Assembly: GCA_007116755.1 (NCBI GenBank)
Contig: SKHU01000187.1
Location: 1 to 12,625, forward strand
Source of the DNA: Alphaproteobacteria bacterium
GTDB lineage: Bacteria > Pseudomonadota > Alphaproteobacteria > Micavibrionales > CSBR16-224
Direction of reading: 5' to 3'
DNA: 12,625 nt
The translations under genes and the position numbers were made by a program. The stretch's first letter is position 1; every line of letters starts with the position of its first letter. The notes under the pieces were generated by a model. That model had not been told where the DNA came from, made no database searches, and saw only the letters and a program-made list of their open reading frames with translations. Below are positions 6,220-12,573 of this stretch, piece after piece.

Positions 6220-6269
6220 GGTCTGTCTATCCTCGCCTTTGATTTCAATTGATATAATGAAGCACGGCC

Positions 6270-6297
6270 TTTATAGCAAATGATCCGGAAATGTCAA
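6270..6297 (-). promoter_or_regulatory. Sigma-70 promoter of the coiled-coil protein gene
   Basis: On the minus strand a perfect TTGACA (6297-6292) and TATAAA (6275-6270, 5 of 6) are separated by 16 bp. Transcription would start near 6263, about 45 bases before the ATG at 6219. It is divergent from the FlaG-like promoter. Confidence 0.7.
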
Positions 6298-6413
6298 TCT
6301 TTTTCGTATAATTATTTTCATAATCTTGATTCGTGGCGTTTTTTTTATTTGACCTCTCTTTACGTTTTGTTAAGATAATAGCTGGTAGAATATCGCGTAA
6401 AACACTGTTCTAT

Positions 6414-6442
6414 TTGACTCTTGCGGCGGTTTTTGATATACT
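6414..6442 (+). promoter_or_regulatory. Sigma-70 promoter of the FlaG-like gene
   Basis: TTGACT (6414-6419, 5 of 6) and TATACT (6437-6442, 5 of 6) are separated by the ideal 17 bp, giving a predicted start near 6449 and a leader of about 45 bases before the ATG at 6493. A weaker second pair lies upstream: TTGACC at 6349-6354 and GATAAT at 6374-6379 with a 19-bp spacer. No sigma-28 or sigma-54 motif is seen, which is notable for a possible flagellar gene. Confidence 0.7.
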
Positions 6443-6492
6443 GAGAGTGTAGAAGTGTTTTTTAAACAGAATGTTTGACAGGACAGAATGTT

Positions 6493-6960
6493 ATGACTGA
6501 AATCGCAGGCATCAGCGGGGCAATCCCCCAGACGAGCGCGCGCAGCAATGTGCAGCCGTTGCCTGCGCCCGAATCACAGACACGTTCCGCCACAGAAAAT
6601 TTCATCTCTTCCCGTATCCGAATCGACAATTTGCTTGATCTGGCGATTCTGGAATTCCGCTCCCACGAGACGGGAGAAGTTCTCCGCCAGTTTCCGACGG
6701 AACGGCAGATTGAAGCGTTCCAGCGTGCGGCGCAACTGGAAACCCGTCAGGAGCAGCAGCGCGAGGTGCTTTCCGGCAGTATTAATGAAACGGGACAAAC
6801 CGCACCGCAAAACAGCCAGGTCAACCAGGCTCCGGCTCCCGAGCAAATCAATACAGGCACAAGCAGCCCGTCTTCCGCACCTGTGGCTTCATCATCCGCC
6901 GATGGCGGTACGGCCGGACTTGTTTCCTCACCGGTTGCGCAACAATCCGTTGTTGTCTGA
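6493..6960 (+). CDS. FlaG-like domain protein with Pro/Ser/Gln-rich tail
   Basis: A 155-residue protein. Residues about 36-82 resemble the FlaG core: an amphipathic strand (LAILEFR), then HETGEVLRQFPTE at 58-70, matching the FlaG hallmark of a strand followed by (D/E)-x-E/T-G-E-V-(I/L)-R-Q-(I/F)-P and a helix. FlaG proteins are small flagellar accessory proteins that influence filament length or polar flagellum function. The remainder is low complexity: an N-terminal Ser/Pro linker and a Gln-, Pro- and Ser-rich tail from about 95. The ATG at 6493 is chosen over a TTG at 6475 because a GGACAG site lies 8-10 bases before it. No other flagellar gene lies in the window, so it is a single gene with its own promoter and terminator. 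Domain call from motif only. Confidence 0.6.
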   Translation: MTEIAGISGAIPQTSARSNVQPLPAPESQTRSATENFISSRIRIDNLLDLAILEFRSHETGEVLRQFPTERQIEAFQRAAQLETRQEQQREVLSGSINETGQTAPQNSQVNQAPAPEQINTGTSSPSSAPVASSSADGGTAGLVSSPVAQQSVVV

Positions 6961-7006
6961 CAATCGCCGGACGCAGATTAATCCATTAATATATATTGAA
7001 TTTTTC

Positions 7007-7033
7007 CGCTTTTATTAAAGCGTGCATTTTTTT
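7007..7033 (+). terminator. Probable terminator of the FlaG-like gene
   Basis: The stem CGCTTT (7007-7012) with AAAGCG (7017-7022) closes a TATT loop and is followed, after TGCA, by seven T residues (7027-7033). The stem is short and the T run is displaced by 4 bases, so efficiency may be modest. It lies in the 97-bp gap between convergent genes. Confidence 0.5.
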
Positions 7034-7057
7034 GCCGGTATTGCGGCACTGTCCCGT

Positions 7058-7684
7058 TTACCCTGTTGCAGGACGTTTTCCTGTTACCGGCAGATCGCCT
7101 GCAATCGGCTCGTCATCGACCATTTCGATCAGCCCGTTTTCCGTCATGGAGAACCGCGCCGCAAACAGCGCATCGCCATACAGAACCATACCGCTGGCCT
7201 GCAATTCGCCTTTTTCGTTTTTGCCTTCATAGGCTGCAGGTTGAAGCGACCCCTCCAGCACTTTTTTCATCGCATCGTCCATTTTTGCATGATCAAGGGC
7301 ATCATCCTCAAAATTTTCGACGATCAGGAACGGCCCTTCATCCCCATGCACGAAAAAACAGAAAAACCGCAGATAATCCAGAACGTTTTCTTCCGTTACC
7401 TCGACCGGACCGGCCTCGTTCGCTTCGTGAATAGGCGTACTGGAGCCATCAAGATGGAACATCTGCCCCTGCTTGGCCAGAAACCAGAACGGCCCGACGC
7501 CCGGCGGCCAGTTCGAATCACTGACGCGCACAAGACCGATGGATTTGTAAAACGGCAATTGCCGCCATTCCACTTTTGCCGTCTGCGGATTTGCGGTGTG
7601 TTTGCCGGCGATCGGATTGATGTTCTTCAAAAGCGGCTCCGTTGCCGTGCCTTGCACAACCTGCCAGTTATTGTCTTCATACAT
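7058..7684 (-). CDS. Unknown soluble protein, 208 residues
   Basis: I do not recognise this protein. It has no signal peptide or membrane helix. The sequence is well structured, with aromatic-rich beta-like segments: WRQLPFYKSIGLVRV (40-54), GPFWFLAKQGQMFHLDG (64-80), and an internal stretch YLRFFCFFVHGDEGPFLIVE (104-123). An acidic helical segment (DDALDHAKMDDAMKKVLEG, 127-145) follows, then the strand-like ASGMVLYGDALFAARFSM (163-180), and the protein ends in a short Pro/Gly-rich tail. The layout suggests a single globular alpha/beta domain. It is downstream of pyrG on the same strand with a 112-bp gap containing a hairpin, so it may be expressed separately. There is no contextual link to nucleotide synthesis. 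Start ATG at 7684; an AAAGG purine run lies about 9 bases upstream. Confidence 0.75.
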   Translation of the reverse strand: MYEDNNWQVVQGTATEPLLKNINPIAGKHTANPQTAKVEWRQLPFYKSIGLVRVSDSNWPPGVGPFWFLAKQGQMFHLDGSSTPIHEANEAGPVEVTEENVLDYLRFFCFFVHGDEGPFLIVENFEDDALDHAKMDDAMKKVLEGSLQPAAYEGKNEKGELQASGMVLYGDALFAARFSMTENGLIEMVDDEPIAGDLPVTGKRPATG

Positions 7685-7754
7685 GGTCTATTACCTTTGT
7701 TTTATCTTAATGCTTCGTTTTTTCGTTTCATCCTGCGGCTTTATCGTGCCATGG

Positions 7755-7776
7755 TCGGCTTGCAAAATCAAGCCGA
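7755..7776. other. Hairpin between pyrG and the 208-residue protein gene
   Basis: A perfect 8-bp stem, TCGGCTTG (7755-7762) with CAAGCCGA (7769-7776), closes a 6-base loop. Neither strand has a T run after it, so it is not a standard intrinsic terminator. It lies about 20 bp after the pyrG stop on the minus strand and could protect the pyrG message 3' end. Confidence 0.45.
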
Positions 7777-7796
7777 TAGAATTGTCGTATGTAACA

Positions 7797-9437
7797 TTAT
7801 ACCAGACGCGATTGCCTGACCGCGGCACCGATAAAAGAAACAAACAGCGGGTGCGGCGCAAACGGCCGCGATTTCAACTCGGGGTGAAACTGCACACCGA
7901 CAAACCACGGATGGTCACTGCGCTCGACGGTTTCGGGCAATACGCCGTCAGGCGACATGCCGCTGAATATCAGCCCTGCTTCTTCCAGCTTTGCGCGATA
8001 GGTCGTATTGACTTCATAACGGTGGCGGTGGCGCTCGGAAATTTCCGTGCCGCCGTAAATCTCCGAAAGCAGGGATTCCGGCGCAAGCTGCGTCTGATAT
8101 GCGCCAAGCCGCATTGTGCCGCCCTTGTCATCCTCTTCACCGCGCTGCTCTTTTGCGCCGTCATCCTTGATCCATTCCGTCAGAAGCCCGACAACGGGGA
8201 CGGCGCAATCACCGAATTCCGTTGATCCCGCCCCGTCAAGACCGGCGAGATTGCGCGCCGCTTCAATCACCGCCAGTTGCATCCCCAGACAGATACCGAA
8301 ATAGGGGATTTTCCGCTCCCGCGCAAAACGCACCGCTGCGATTTTCCCTTCCGTGCCGCGGTCGCCGAAACCGCCCGGCACCAGTATCGCATGCAGGGGC
8401 GAGAACAGCGCCGCGATTTCCGCATCGCTTTTTTCCTCCAGCCCTGCCGCATCAATAAATTGCAGATCGACCGCAACCTTATTGGCAATGCCGCCGTGAT
8501 CCAGCGCCTCGGCCAGCGATTTATAGCTGTCGGGCAATTCGGTATATTTGCCGACAACGCCGACAGTCACGCGGCCTTCGGGACTGTTGACGGTATTGAG
8601 GATATTCTGCCAGACGGACAGATCCGCCTCCCCGACCGCGATGCCGAAATAATCCAGCACCTGGCTGTCCAACCCCTCGGCATGATAGCTGAGCGGCACT
8701 TCATAAATATTTTTGACATCCAGCGCCGGAATAACGCGTTTTTCCTGCACATTGCAAAACAGCGCGATTTTGCGGCGCTCGTCTTCGGGAATCGGACGAT
8801 CGGCACGGCACAGCAGCAAAGCGGGCTGAATTCCGACGGACAACAATTCCTTGACCGAATGCTGCGTCGGCTTTGTTTTAAGCTCGCCCGCCGCCGGAAT
8901 ATAAGGCAGAAGCGTCACATGCACGAACAAGGCGCGCTGCGTGCCGATCTCGTTGCCGAATTGCCGGATCGCCTCCAGAAACGGAAGACCTTCAATATCG
9001 CCGACCGTTCCGCCGATCTCGCAGATAATAAAATCTTCATCCTCCTGACCGGCGGCGATAAATTCCTTGATTTCATTGGTAACGTGGGGAATCACCTGAA
9101 TGGTCGCGCCGAGATAATCGCCGCGCCGCTCTTTCCTGAGAACCCGTGAATAGATGCGCCCTGCCGTGACATTGTCGTTCTGATGTGCGGAAACGCCGGT
9201 AAAACGTTCATAATGGCCGAGATCAAGATCGGTTTCCGCCCCGTCATCCGTGACGAAGACCTCGCCGTGCTGATACGGACTCATTGTGCCGGGATCGATA
9301 TTGAGATAGGGGTCGAGTTTGCGGATGCGTACCTTATAGCCGCGCGCCTGCAGCAAGGCTCCGAGTGCGGCGGCGGCGATACCCTTGCCGAGTGACGACA
9401 CCACACCGCCTGTAATGAAAACATATCTTGCCGCCAT
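7797..9437 (-). CDS. pyrG: CTP synthase
   Basis: CTP synthase makes CTP from UTP with ATP and glutamine, the last step of de novo pyrimidine nucleotide synthesis; it is cytosolic and forms tetramers and filaments. At 546 residues it is full length. The synthetase domain has the P-loop-like GGVVSSLGKG (10-19), DPYLNIDPGTMSPYQHGEVFV (42-62) and CEIGGTVGDIEG (139-150). The class I glutaminase domain has the nucleophile in GICLGMQ (Cys383) and the His518/Glu520 pair in FHPELKSRP; the GTP-responsive lid is present. ATG at 9437 is preferred to a TTG one codon upstream because it gives the conventional N terminus (MAARYVFITGG) and good spacing to AAAGGGCGG. secG lies 57 bp upstream, the usual alphaproteobacterial order. 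Confidence 0.98.
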   Translation of the reverse strand: MAARYVFITGGVVSSLGKGIAAAALGALLQARGYKVRIRKLDPYLNIDPGTMSPYQHGEVFVTDDGAETDLDLGHYERFTGVSAHQNDNVTAGRIYSRVLRKERRGDYLGATIQVIPHVTNEIKEFIAAGQEDEDFIICEIGGTVGDIEGLPFLEAIRQFGNEIGTQRALFVHVTLLPYIPAAGELKTKPTQHSVKELLSVGIQPALLLCRADRPIPEDERRKIALFCNVQEKRVIPALDVKNIYEVPLSYHAEGLDSQVLDYFGIAVGEADLSVWQNILNTVNSPEGRVTVGVVGKYTELPDSYKSLAEALDHGGIANKVAVDLQFIDAAGLEEKSDAEIAALFSPLHAILVPGGFGDRGTEGKIAAVRFARERKIPYFGICLGMQLAVIEAARNLAGLDGAGSTEFGDCAVPVVGLLTEWIKDDGAKEQRGEEDDKGGTMRLGAYQTQLAPESLLSEIYGGTEISERHRHRYEVNTTYRAKLEEAGLIFSGMSPDGVLPETVERSDHPWFVGVQFHPELKSRPFAPHPLFVSFIGAAVRQSRLV

Positions 9438-9494
9438 CAACCGCCCTTTTGTGTCTTTTTTTCTTGATCTTCCCCCCGCGAATCCGTCAGGCGT

Positions 9495-9851
9495 TTATTC
9501 CGCCTCAACCTCCTCCGGCACATCTTCCCGTACCGGCGTATCAGAAGGAACCGACGGTGCGGCCACCACCGGCGCGGACGGAATTTGCGCATCCAGAATC
9601 GTACCGGTTTTACCTTTATTGCTTTGCGATGCCAGAATGGCCAGCGTAATGCTGGTGATAAAGAAAATCGTGCCCAGCCACGTCGTCAGACGCGTCAAAG
9701 CACCGGCCGCCGAGCGCGGCGATGCGAAATTTCCCATACCGCCGCCACCGCCGCCGATGCCCAGCCCGCCGCCTTCCGCGCGCTGCAACAGCACCGAGAT
9801 AATAATCGCCAGCGCAACAATCAGATGTATCACCAGTAAAACTGCTTCCAT
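9495..9851 (-). CDS. secG: Preprotein translocase subunit SecG
   Basis: SecG is a small inner-membrane subunit of the SecYEG translocon that helps SecA-driven export. The 118-residue protein has the classic pattern: a first membrane helix (about 3-21), the signature LLQRAEGGGLGIGGG (21-35), a cytoplasmic Gly/Ser loop, and a second helix (about 57-76). After this comes an Ala/Pro/Val-rich tail ending in acidic residues (VPEEVEAE), typical of alphaproteobacterial SecG. The ATG at 9851 begins the expected MEAVLLVIHL. It is the first gene of a minus-strand unit with pyrG. The upstream gap is shared with the divergent mraZ; I see no convincing promoter for secG there, only a weak pair (TTGCGT and TAAAAC on the minus strand between about 9950 and 9920). 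Confidence 0.95.
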   Translation of the reverse strand: MEAVLLVIHLIVALAIIISVLLQRAEGGGLGIGGGGGGMGNFASPRSAAGALTRLTTWLGTIFFITSITLAILASQSNKGKTGTILDAQIPSAPVVAAPSVPSDTPVREDVPEEVEAE

Positions 9852-9997
9852 TATTCAAAACCCGTATTTGACTGTTTTTAAAAGGCGTTTTTTCGCGACG
9901 TTTTCCGCCTAACGCGCCATGTTTTACCGTATTCCTCCCCCGAACGCAAGAACAAATCCCCCGCCGTCTTTTCCCCGCCGGAGAGAAAAAATCCGCG

Positions 9998-10013
9998 TTA
10001 ACCCAAATTTAAC
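9998..10013 (+). promoter_or_regulatory. CtrA-type binding site upstream of mraZ
   Basis: TTAACCCAAATTTAAC has two TTAA half sites (9998-10001 and 10009-10012) with exactly 7 bp between and a following C, a perfect match to TTAA-N7-TTAAC. It lies 2 bp before a possible -35 and 9 bp before the 10-bp repeat array. In Caulobacter such sites next to the -35 usually mean activation by phosphorylated CtrA. Confidence 0.55.
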
Positions 10014-10015
10014 CC

Positions 10016-10045
10016 TTGCGTTACCATGAATTCCCATGATATACC
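10016..10045 (+). promoter_or_regulatory. Candidate mraZ promoter
   Basis: TTGCGT (10016-10021) and TATACC (10040-10045, 4 of 6) are separated by 18 bp. The hexamers are weak, as expected for an activator-dependent promoter next to a CtrA-type site. If used, transcription starts near 10052, giving an unusually long leader of about 270 bases. A promoter nearer the gene is not excluded. Confidence 0.35.
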
Positions 10046-10056
10046 ATGAAGTACCA
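10022..10056 (-). promoter_or_regulatory. Candidate MraZ box: four 5-bp repeats at exact 10-bp period
   Basis: On the plus strand the 5-mers are TACCA (10022), TCCCA (10032), TACCA (10042) and TACCA (10052), each separated by 5 bp. On the minus strand this is TGG(T/G)A-N5 repeated four times. The E. coli MraZ operator consists of TGGGN direct repeats with 5-bp spacers upstream of mraZ, so composition, spacing and place all fit autoregulation. The array overlaps the candidate promoter. Three units share the longer form ACCATGA or CCCATGA. Confidence 0.75.
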
Positions 10057-10180
10057 TTTCATCGCACCCGAATCATAAAAAAATAAAATGCGGGGCGAAG
10101 TGAGGTTGAATGCCGCTTTAAGACGTAATTGTTTTATTTGAAGAGACAAAAACAAATGACGATCAGGGCAGACAGATAAA

Positions 10181-10197
10181 GCCGGAAAAAATCCGGC
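10181..10197. other. Small hairpin in the mraZ leader
   Basis: GCCGGA (10181-10186) pairs perfectly with TCCGGC (10192-10197) around a loop of five A residues. On the minus strand it is followed by TTTATCT, so it could end minus-strand transcripts; on the plus strand it is followed by GCAAAAAAAG and would be only a structural element. Confidence 0.4.
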
Positions 10198-10243
10198 GCA
10201 AAAAAAGCGAAGATACACTGTTTGGAGACAGTTTTTAGGAAAT

Positions 10244-10283
10244 CAGGCCGTCACCCTTGCGCAAAAGGGCAGCGGCCTGTTTT
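10244..10283 (+). terminator. Terminator-like hairpin in the mraZ leader (possible attenuator)
   Basis: The outer stem CAGGCCG (10244-10250) with CGGCCTG (10273-10279), a symmetrical 3+3 internal loop, and the inner stem CCCTT (10254-10258) with AAGGG (10265-10269) form one long hairpin followed by TTTTC. This is a credible intrinsic terminator only 43 bp before the mraZ start, so transcripts starting upstream may be cut short unless antiterminated. Confidence 0.45.
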
Positions 10284-10325
10284 CTGTGATCCAACCGCTG
10301 ACGGAAAGGACGGGACGGGCAAAAA

Positions 10326-10778
10326 ATGGCTTTATTTTTGTCCACATATATCAACAAGATTGACGGCAAGGGACGCGTATCCGTGCCGGCAACTTTCCGT
10401 GCCGCGCTGGCGGCCAATCCGTTTCAGGGCATCGTCGTGTTCAAATCCCGCAGCCATTCCGCGCTGGAAGGATTCGGCATGGAGGATATGGCCGAAATCG
10501 CCACGCGTCTGGATCATTTTGATCTGTTTTCCGACACGCAGGACGATCTGGCCACTGTCATTTTTGCGGAATCGCGCCAGCTTCCCTTTGACGGCGACGG
10601 ACGCATCGTGCTGCCGGAGGATTTGCGCGCATTCTGCGGCATGGCCGACAAAGCCGCCTTTGTCGGTATGGGACGCAAATTCCAGATCTGGCAGCCCGAA
10701 GCGCTGGAAAAACGCCTTGCCGCCGCACGGCAAAACGTTCAGGATAAGGAACTGACCGTACCGCCGAACAAAACATAA
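10326..10778 (+). CDS. mraZ: Transcriptional regulator MraZ
   Basis: MraZ is a ring-forming DNA-binding protein that controls its own operon, the dcw (division and cell wall) cluster. At 150 residues it has the full two-repeat SpoVT/AbrB-like structure. Each repeat carries the DxxxR signature: DGKGRVSVP (13-21) and DGDGRIVLP (89-97). The N terminus ALFLSTYINKIDGKGR matches other alphaproteobacterial members. The ATG at 10326 follows a strong purine-rich site. rsmH starts 9 bp after its stop, so both are co-transcribed; in E. coli RsmH counteracts the toxic effect of excess MraZ. Its likely operator is the 10-bp-period array at 10022-10056. Confidence 0.97.
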   Translation: MALFLSTYINKIDGKGRVSVPATFRAALAANPFQGIVVFKSRSHSALEGFGMEDMAEIATRLDHFDLFSDTQDDLATVIFAESRQLPFDGDGRIVLPEDLRAFCGMADKAAFVGMGRKFQIWQPEALEKRLAAARQNVQDKELTVPPNKT

Positions 10779-10787
10779 AACCGATTG

Positions 10788-11756
10788 ATGATCCCGACCG
10801 ACACACCGCATATTCCCGTCCTGCTCCGCGAGGTACTGGCCGCGCTTGCCCCGCAGCCCTCGGGCGTTTATATCGACGGCACATTCGGCGCGGGCGGCTA
10901 CAGCCGCGCCGTGCTGGAGGCCGCACCGGATTCGGTTCTTTACACCATCGACCGCGACCCCTCCGCAATCAAAACCGCGGAAATACTGGCAAAAGACTAT
11001 GGATCGCGGCTGATACCCGTTCAGGGCTGTTTCGGAGATATGGACACGCTTCTGCCGGAGATGCGCGGAAAAATTGACGGCGTGATGCTGGATATCGGCG
11101 TATCTTCCATGCAGATCGACGATGCGGAGCGCGGCTTTTCTTTTCAAAGGGACGGCGCGCTGGATATGCGTATGGATCCCGAAAGCGGCCAAAGCGCCGC
11201 CGATCTCGTCAATACACTGCCGGAGGAGGAACTGGCGGATATTCTCTACCGATACGGCGAAGAGCGCAAATCGCGCCGCATCGCCCAAAAAATCGTCGCC
11301 GCACGTCAGGAGGAAAAAATCACGACCACGGCACAGCTTGCCGCAATTATCCGCACCGCGCTGCCCCCAAAACGCCCCGACAGGATCGACCCCGCCACGC
11401 GCAGCTTTCAGGCGCTGCGCATTGCCGTCAATGACGAGCTGGGCGAGCTGGAACGCGGCCTTGCCGCCGCAACGCGGATGCTGAAACCCGGCGGCATACT
11501 GGCGGTTGTCACCTTTCATTCGCTGGAAGACCGGATTGTCAAAAACTTTTTCCGCGATCATTCCGCCCCCAAAACGCATGTCTCGCGCTATTCCAAAACG
11601 GAACAGGCCGCCGCACAGGCAACGGAAGAGTCTTTCCCGCTGCGGCTGGACATGCGCAAGCCCGTCACGCCCGAAAAAGACGAAACCGCCGCCAACCCCC
11701 GCGCCCGTTCCGCACGGCTGCGCATTGCACAGCGCAGCTCCGCGCCTTTCCCGTAG
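10788..11756 (+). CDS. rsmH: 16S rRNA m4C1402 methyltransferase RsmH
   Basis: RsmH (MraW) transfers a methyl group from S-adenosylmethionine to N4 of C1402 in the ribosomal P site. The 322-residue protein begins HIPVLLREVL, the usual N terminus (substrate entry helix). The SAM-binding loop is IDGTFGAGGYSRAVLE (about 28-43), followed by DRDPSAI (about 56-62), GVMLDIGVSSMQID (near 98-111), and GFSFQRDGALDMRMD (near 115-129). C-terminal family blocks RIDPATRSFQALRIAVNDELGELE and GGILAVVTFHSLEDRIVK are intact. ATG at 10788 is chosen; a TTG directly upstream is in frame but unlikely. It follows mraZ after 9 bp. ftsL and ftsI do not follow directly, unlike the usual dcw order. Confidence 0.97.
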   Translation: MIPTDTPHIPVLLREVLAALAPQPSGVYIDGTFGAGGYSRAVLEAAPDSVLYTIDRDPSAIKTAEILAKDYGSRLIPVQGCFGDMDTLLPEMRGKIDGVMLDIGVSSMQIDDAERGFSFQRDGALDMRMDPESGQSAADLVNTLPEEELADILYRYGEERKSRRIAQKIVAARQEEKITTTAQLAAIIRTALPPKRPDRIDPATRSFQALRIAVNDELGELERGLAAATRMLKPGGILAVVTFHSLEDRIVKNFFRDHSAPKTHVSRYSKTEQAAAQATEESFPLRLDMRKPVTPEKDETAANPRARSARLRIAQRSSAPFP

Positions 11757-11863
11757 ATAAAAACACGCTCGGATTTTTTTGCATTGACGCATTGCATTAT
11801 TATATGTTAATCCATAATCCTGTTTTTATTTTATCGTCGGTGTTTTCAAAGGATCGTCCTGCC

Positions 11864-12439
11864 ATGGATTTCAATCAGAATGCGCGCCCGTCTTTGCCGC
11901 CGAAACTTGCAGAGATTAACGAAAAACTGAATGCTGCGGACAGTGTCGCAGAGATTTACGCCACGCTGGTCACGGATTTTGACGCGCTTTCTCCGGAAGA
12001 AAAAGGCGCGATTCTCAATGACGGTTTCCCGGAACTGATTGACGGCATCCAGAACTGCGATGCGGAACTTTTGCAGGAATTTTATGCGGCGCTTTCTTTG
12101 GCGGAACACAGCCCCAGTGATATGCATTCCATCTACCCCACAACGGAAATGTTCGCCGCCGCCGCCGAACAGGCCGGCGACTCGCCTCTGGCCGAAGCCT
12201 TGAAAAACCGTATCGGCTCATTATCCGATGCGGAGTATGAAAACCCGCATTTATTGACCTCTGCGTTCAAAAAAGCGATATGTGATGTCCTGCCGTCCGA
12301 TCTGACGGAGGGAACGCCCGAAATCAAAATAATACGCAATCCGTTCAAACCCGCAACGGCTGAAACACCGCCCGAAAATGCGGAAAAACCGGTCAACAAA
12401 TCCGCCGCGCTGCGCAATTTCCTCCGCCGCCGGTCTTAA
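11864..12439 (+). CDS. Unknown soluble protein in the dcw cluster position
   Basis: I do not recognise this 191-residue protein. It is acidic and mainly helical, without signal peptide or membrane helix, so it is not FtsL, the protein expected at this position. Residues 15-110 look like a helical bundle (LAEINEKLNAADSVAEIYATLV, an ELIDGIQNCDAELLQEFYAALSLAE stretch). Residues 155-180 are Pro/Glu/Thr-rich and likely disordered, and the end is basic (LRNFLRRRS). ATG at 11864 has an AAAGGA site at 11848-11853; a TTG start 72 bp upstream is less likely. The gap of 107 bp after rsmH holds a TTGACG (11784-11789) without a clear -10, so a separate promoter is possible. It is probably an accessory insertion into the cluster. 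Confidence 0.7.
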   Translation: MDFNQNARPSLPPKLAEINEKLNAADSVAEIYATLVTDFDALSPEEKGAILNDGFPELIDGIQNCDAELLQEFYAALSLAEHSPSDMHSIYPTTEMFAAAAEQAGDSPLAEALKNRIGSLSDAEYENPHLLTSAFKKAICDVLPSDLTEGTPEIKIIRNPFKPATAETPPENAEKPVNKSAALRNFLRRRS

Positions 12440-12510
12440 AAGGCAGAGCTGAAAACATTCTACGCACTCCCTATGCCAATCCGGCTTCTATTGCGGATTC
12501 CGTAGAAAAA

Positions 12511-12573
12511 TGTATTGTGTCCCGCTTTTTCAGCAAATTAATTGTATCGTGTCCCGCTTTTTCCCGCTTTTTC
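12511..12573. repeat. Direct repeats of a 21-bp unit at the right edge
   Basis: Two 21-bp copies at 12511-12531 and 12543-12563 differ at one base and share the core GTGTCCCGCTTTTTC; their period is 32 bp. A partial third copy, CCCGCTTTTTC, lies at 12563-12573, and related CGCTTTTTT units continue to the end of the window. The strand is strongly pyrimidine-rich. The minus strand stays open from 12623 to a TAG at 12471-12473 and encodes a Lys-rich sequence with a duplicated DTI motif, so this may be either noncoding repeat DNA or the end of a gene entering from the right. Multiple terminal repeats also occur at ends of IS21-like elements, but no transposase is visible. Confidence 0.7.

Larger units (their letters stand above)
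10057..10325 (+). other. Long structured leader of mraZ
   Basis: No protein gene is visible in these 269 bases. They hold an A-rich stretch, two or three hairpins and a purine-rich ribosome site (GGAAAGGACGGGACGG) before the ATG. A weak 5-bp hairpin (ACTGT 10217-10221, ACAGT 10228-10232, followed by TTTT) precedes the larger hairpin at 10244-10279. RNase P RNA lies near mraZ in some alphaproteobacteria, but its conserved core motifs are absent here. The stretch may be an mRNA leader, an attenuator, or a small RNA of unknown type. Confidence 0.4.

Noticed and set aside
5401..6252. A 283-codon plus-strand frame rich in Phe and Arg
   Set aside because: It is the antisense of the Lys/Glu-rich coiled-coil gene; Phe/Leu/Arg richness is the expected reverse reading. 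The coiled-coil gene has a promoter and terminator in the correct orientation.
7755..7776. Intrinsic terminator after pyrG
   Set aside because: The stem is perfect but neither strand has a following T run, so it is listed only as a hairpin.
9438..9440. TTG start one codon upstream for pyrG, and similar TTG starts at 6475, 10785 and 11792
   Set aside because: In each case an ATG close downstream has a better-spaced ribosome site or gives the conserved family N terminus.
10021..10060. CRISPR-like array
   Set aside because: The regular 10-bp period with 5-bp repeats is far too short for CRISPR; an MraZ operator explains it better.
10057..10325. RNase P RNA upstream of mraZ
   Set aside because: The position is plausible for an alphaproteobacterium, but the stretch is too short and lacks the conserved GAGGAAAGTCCGGGC-type core.
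10332..11792. A 486-codon open frame on the minus strand across mraZ and rsmH
   Set aside because: It is antisense to two clearly conserved genes, has Cys/Arg/Gly-rich shadow composition and matches no recognisable family.
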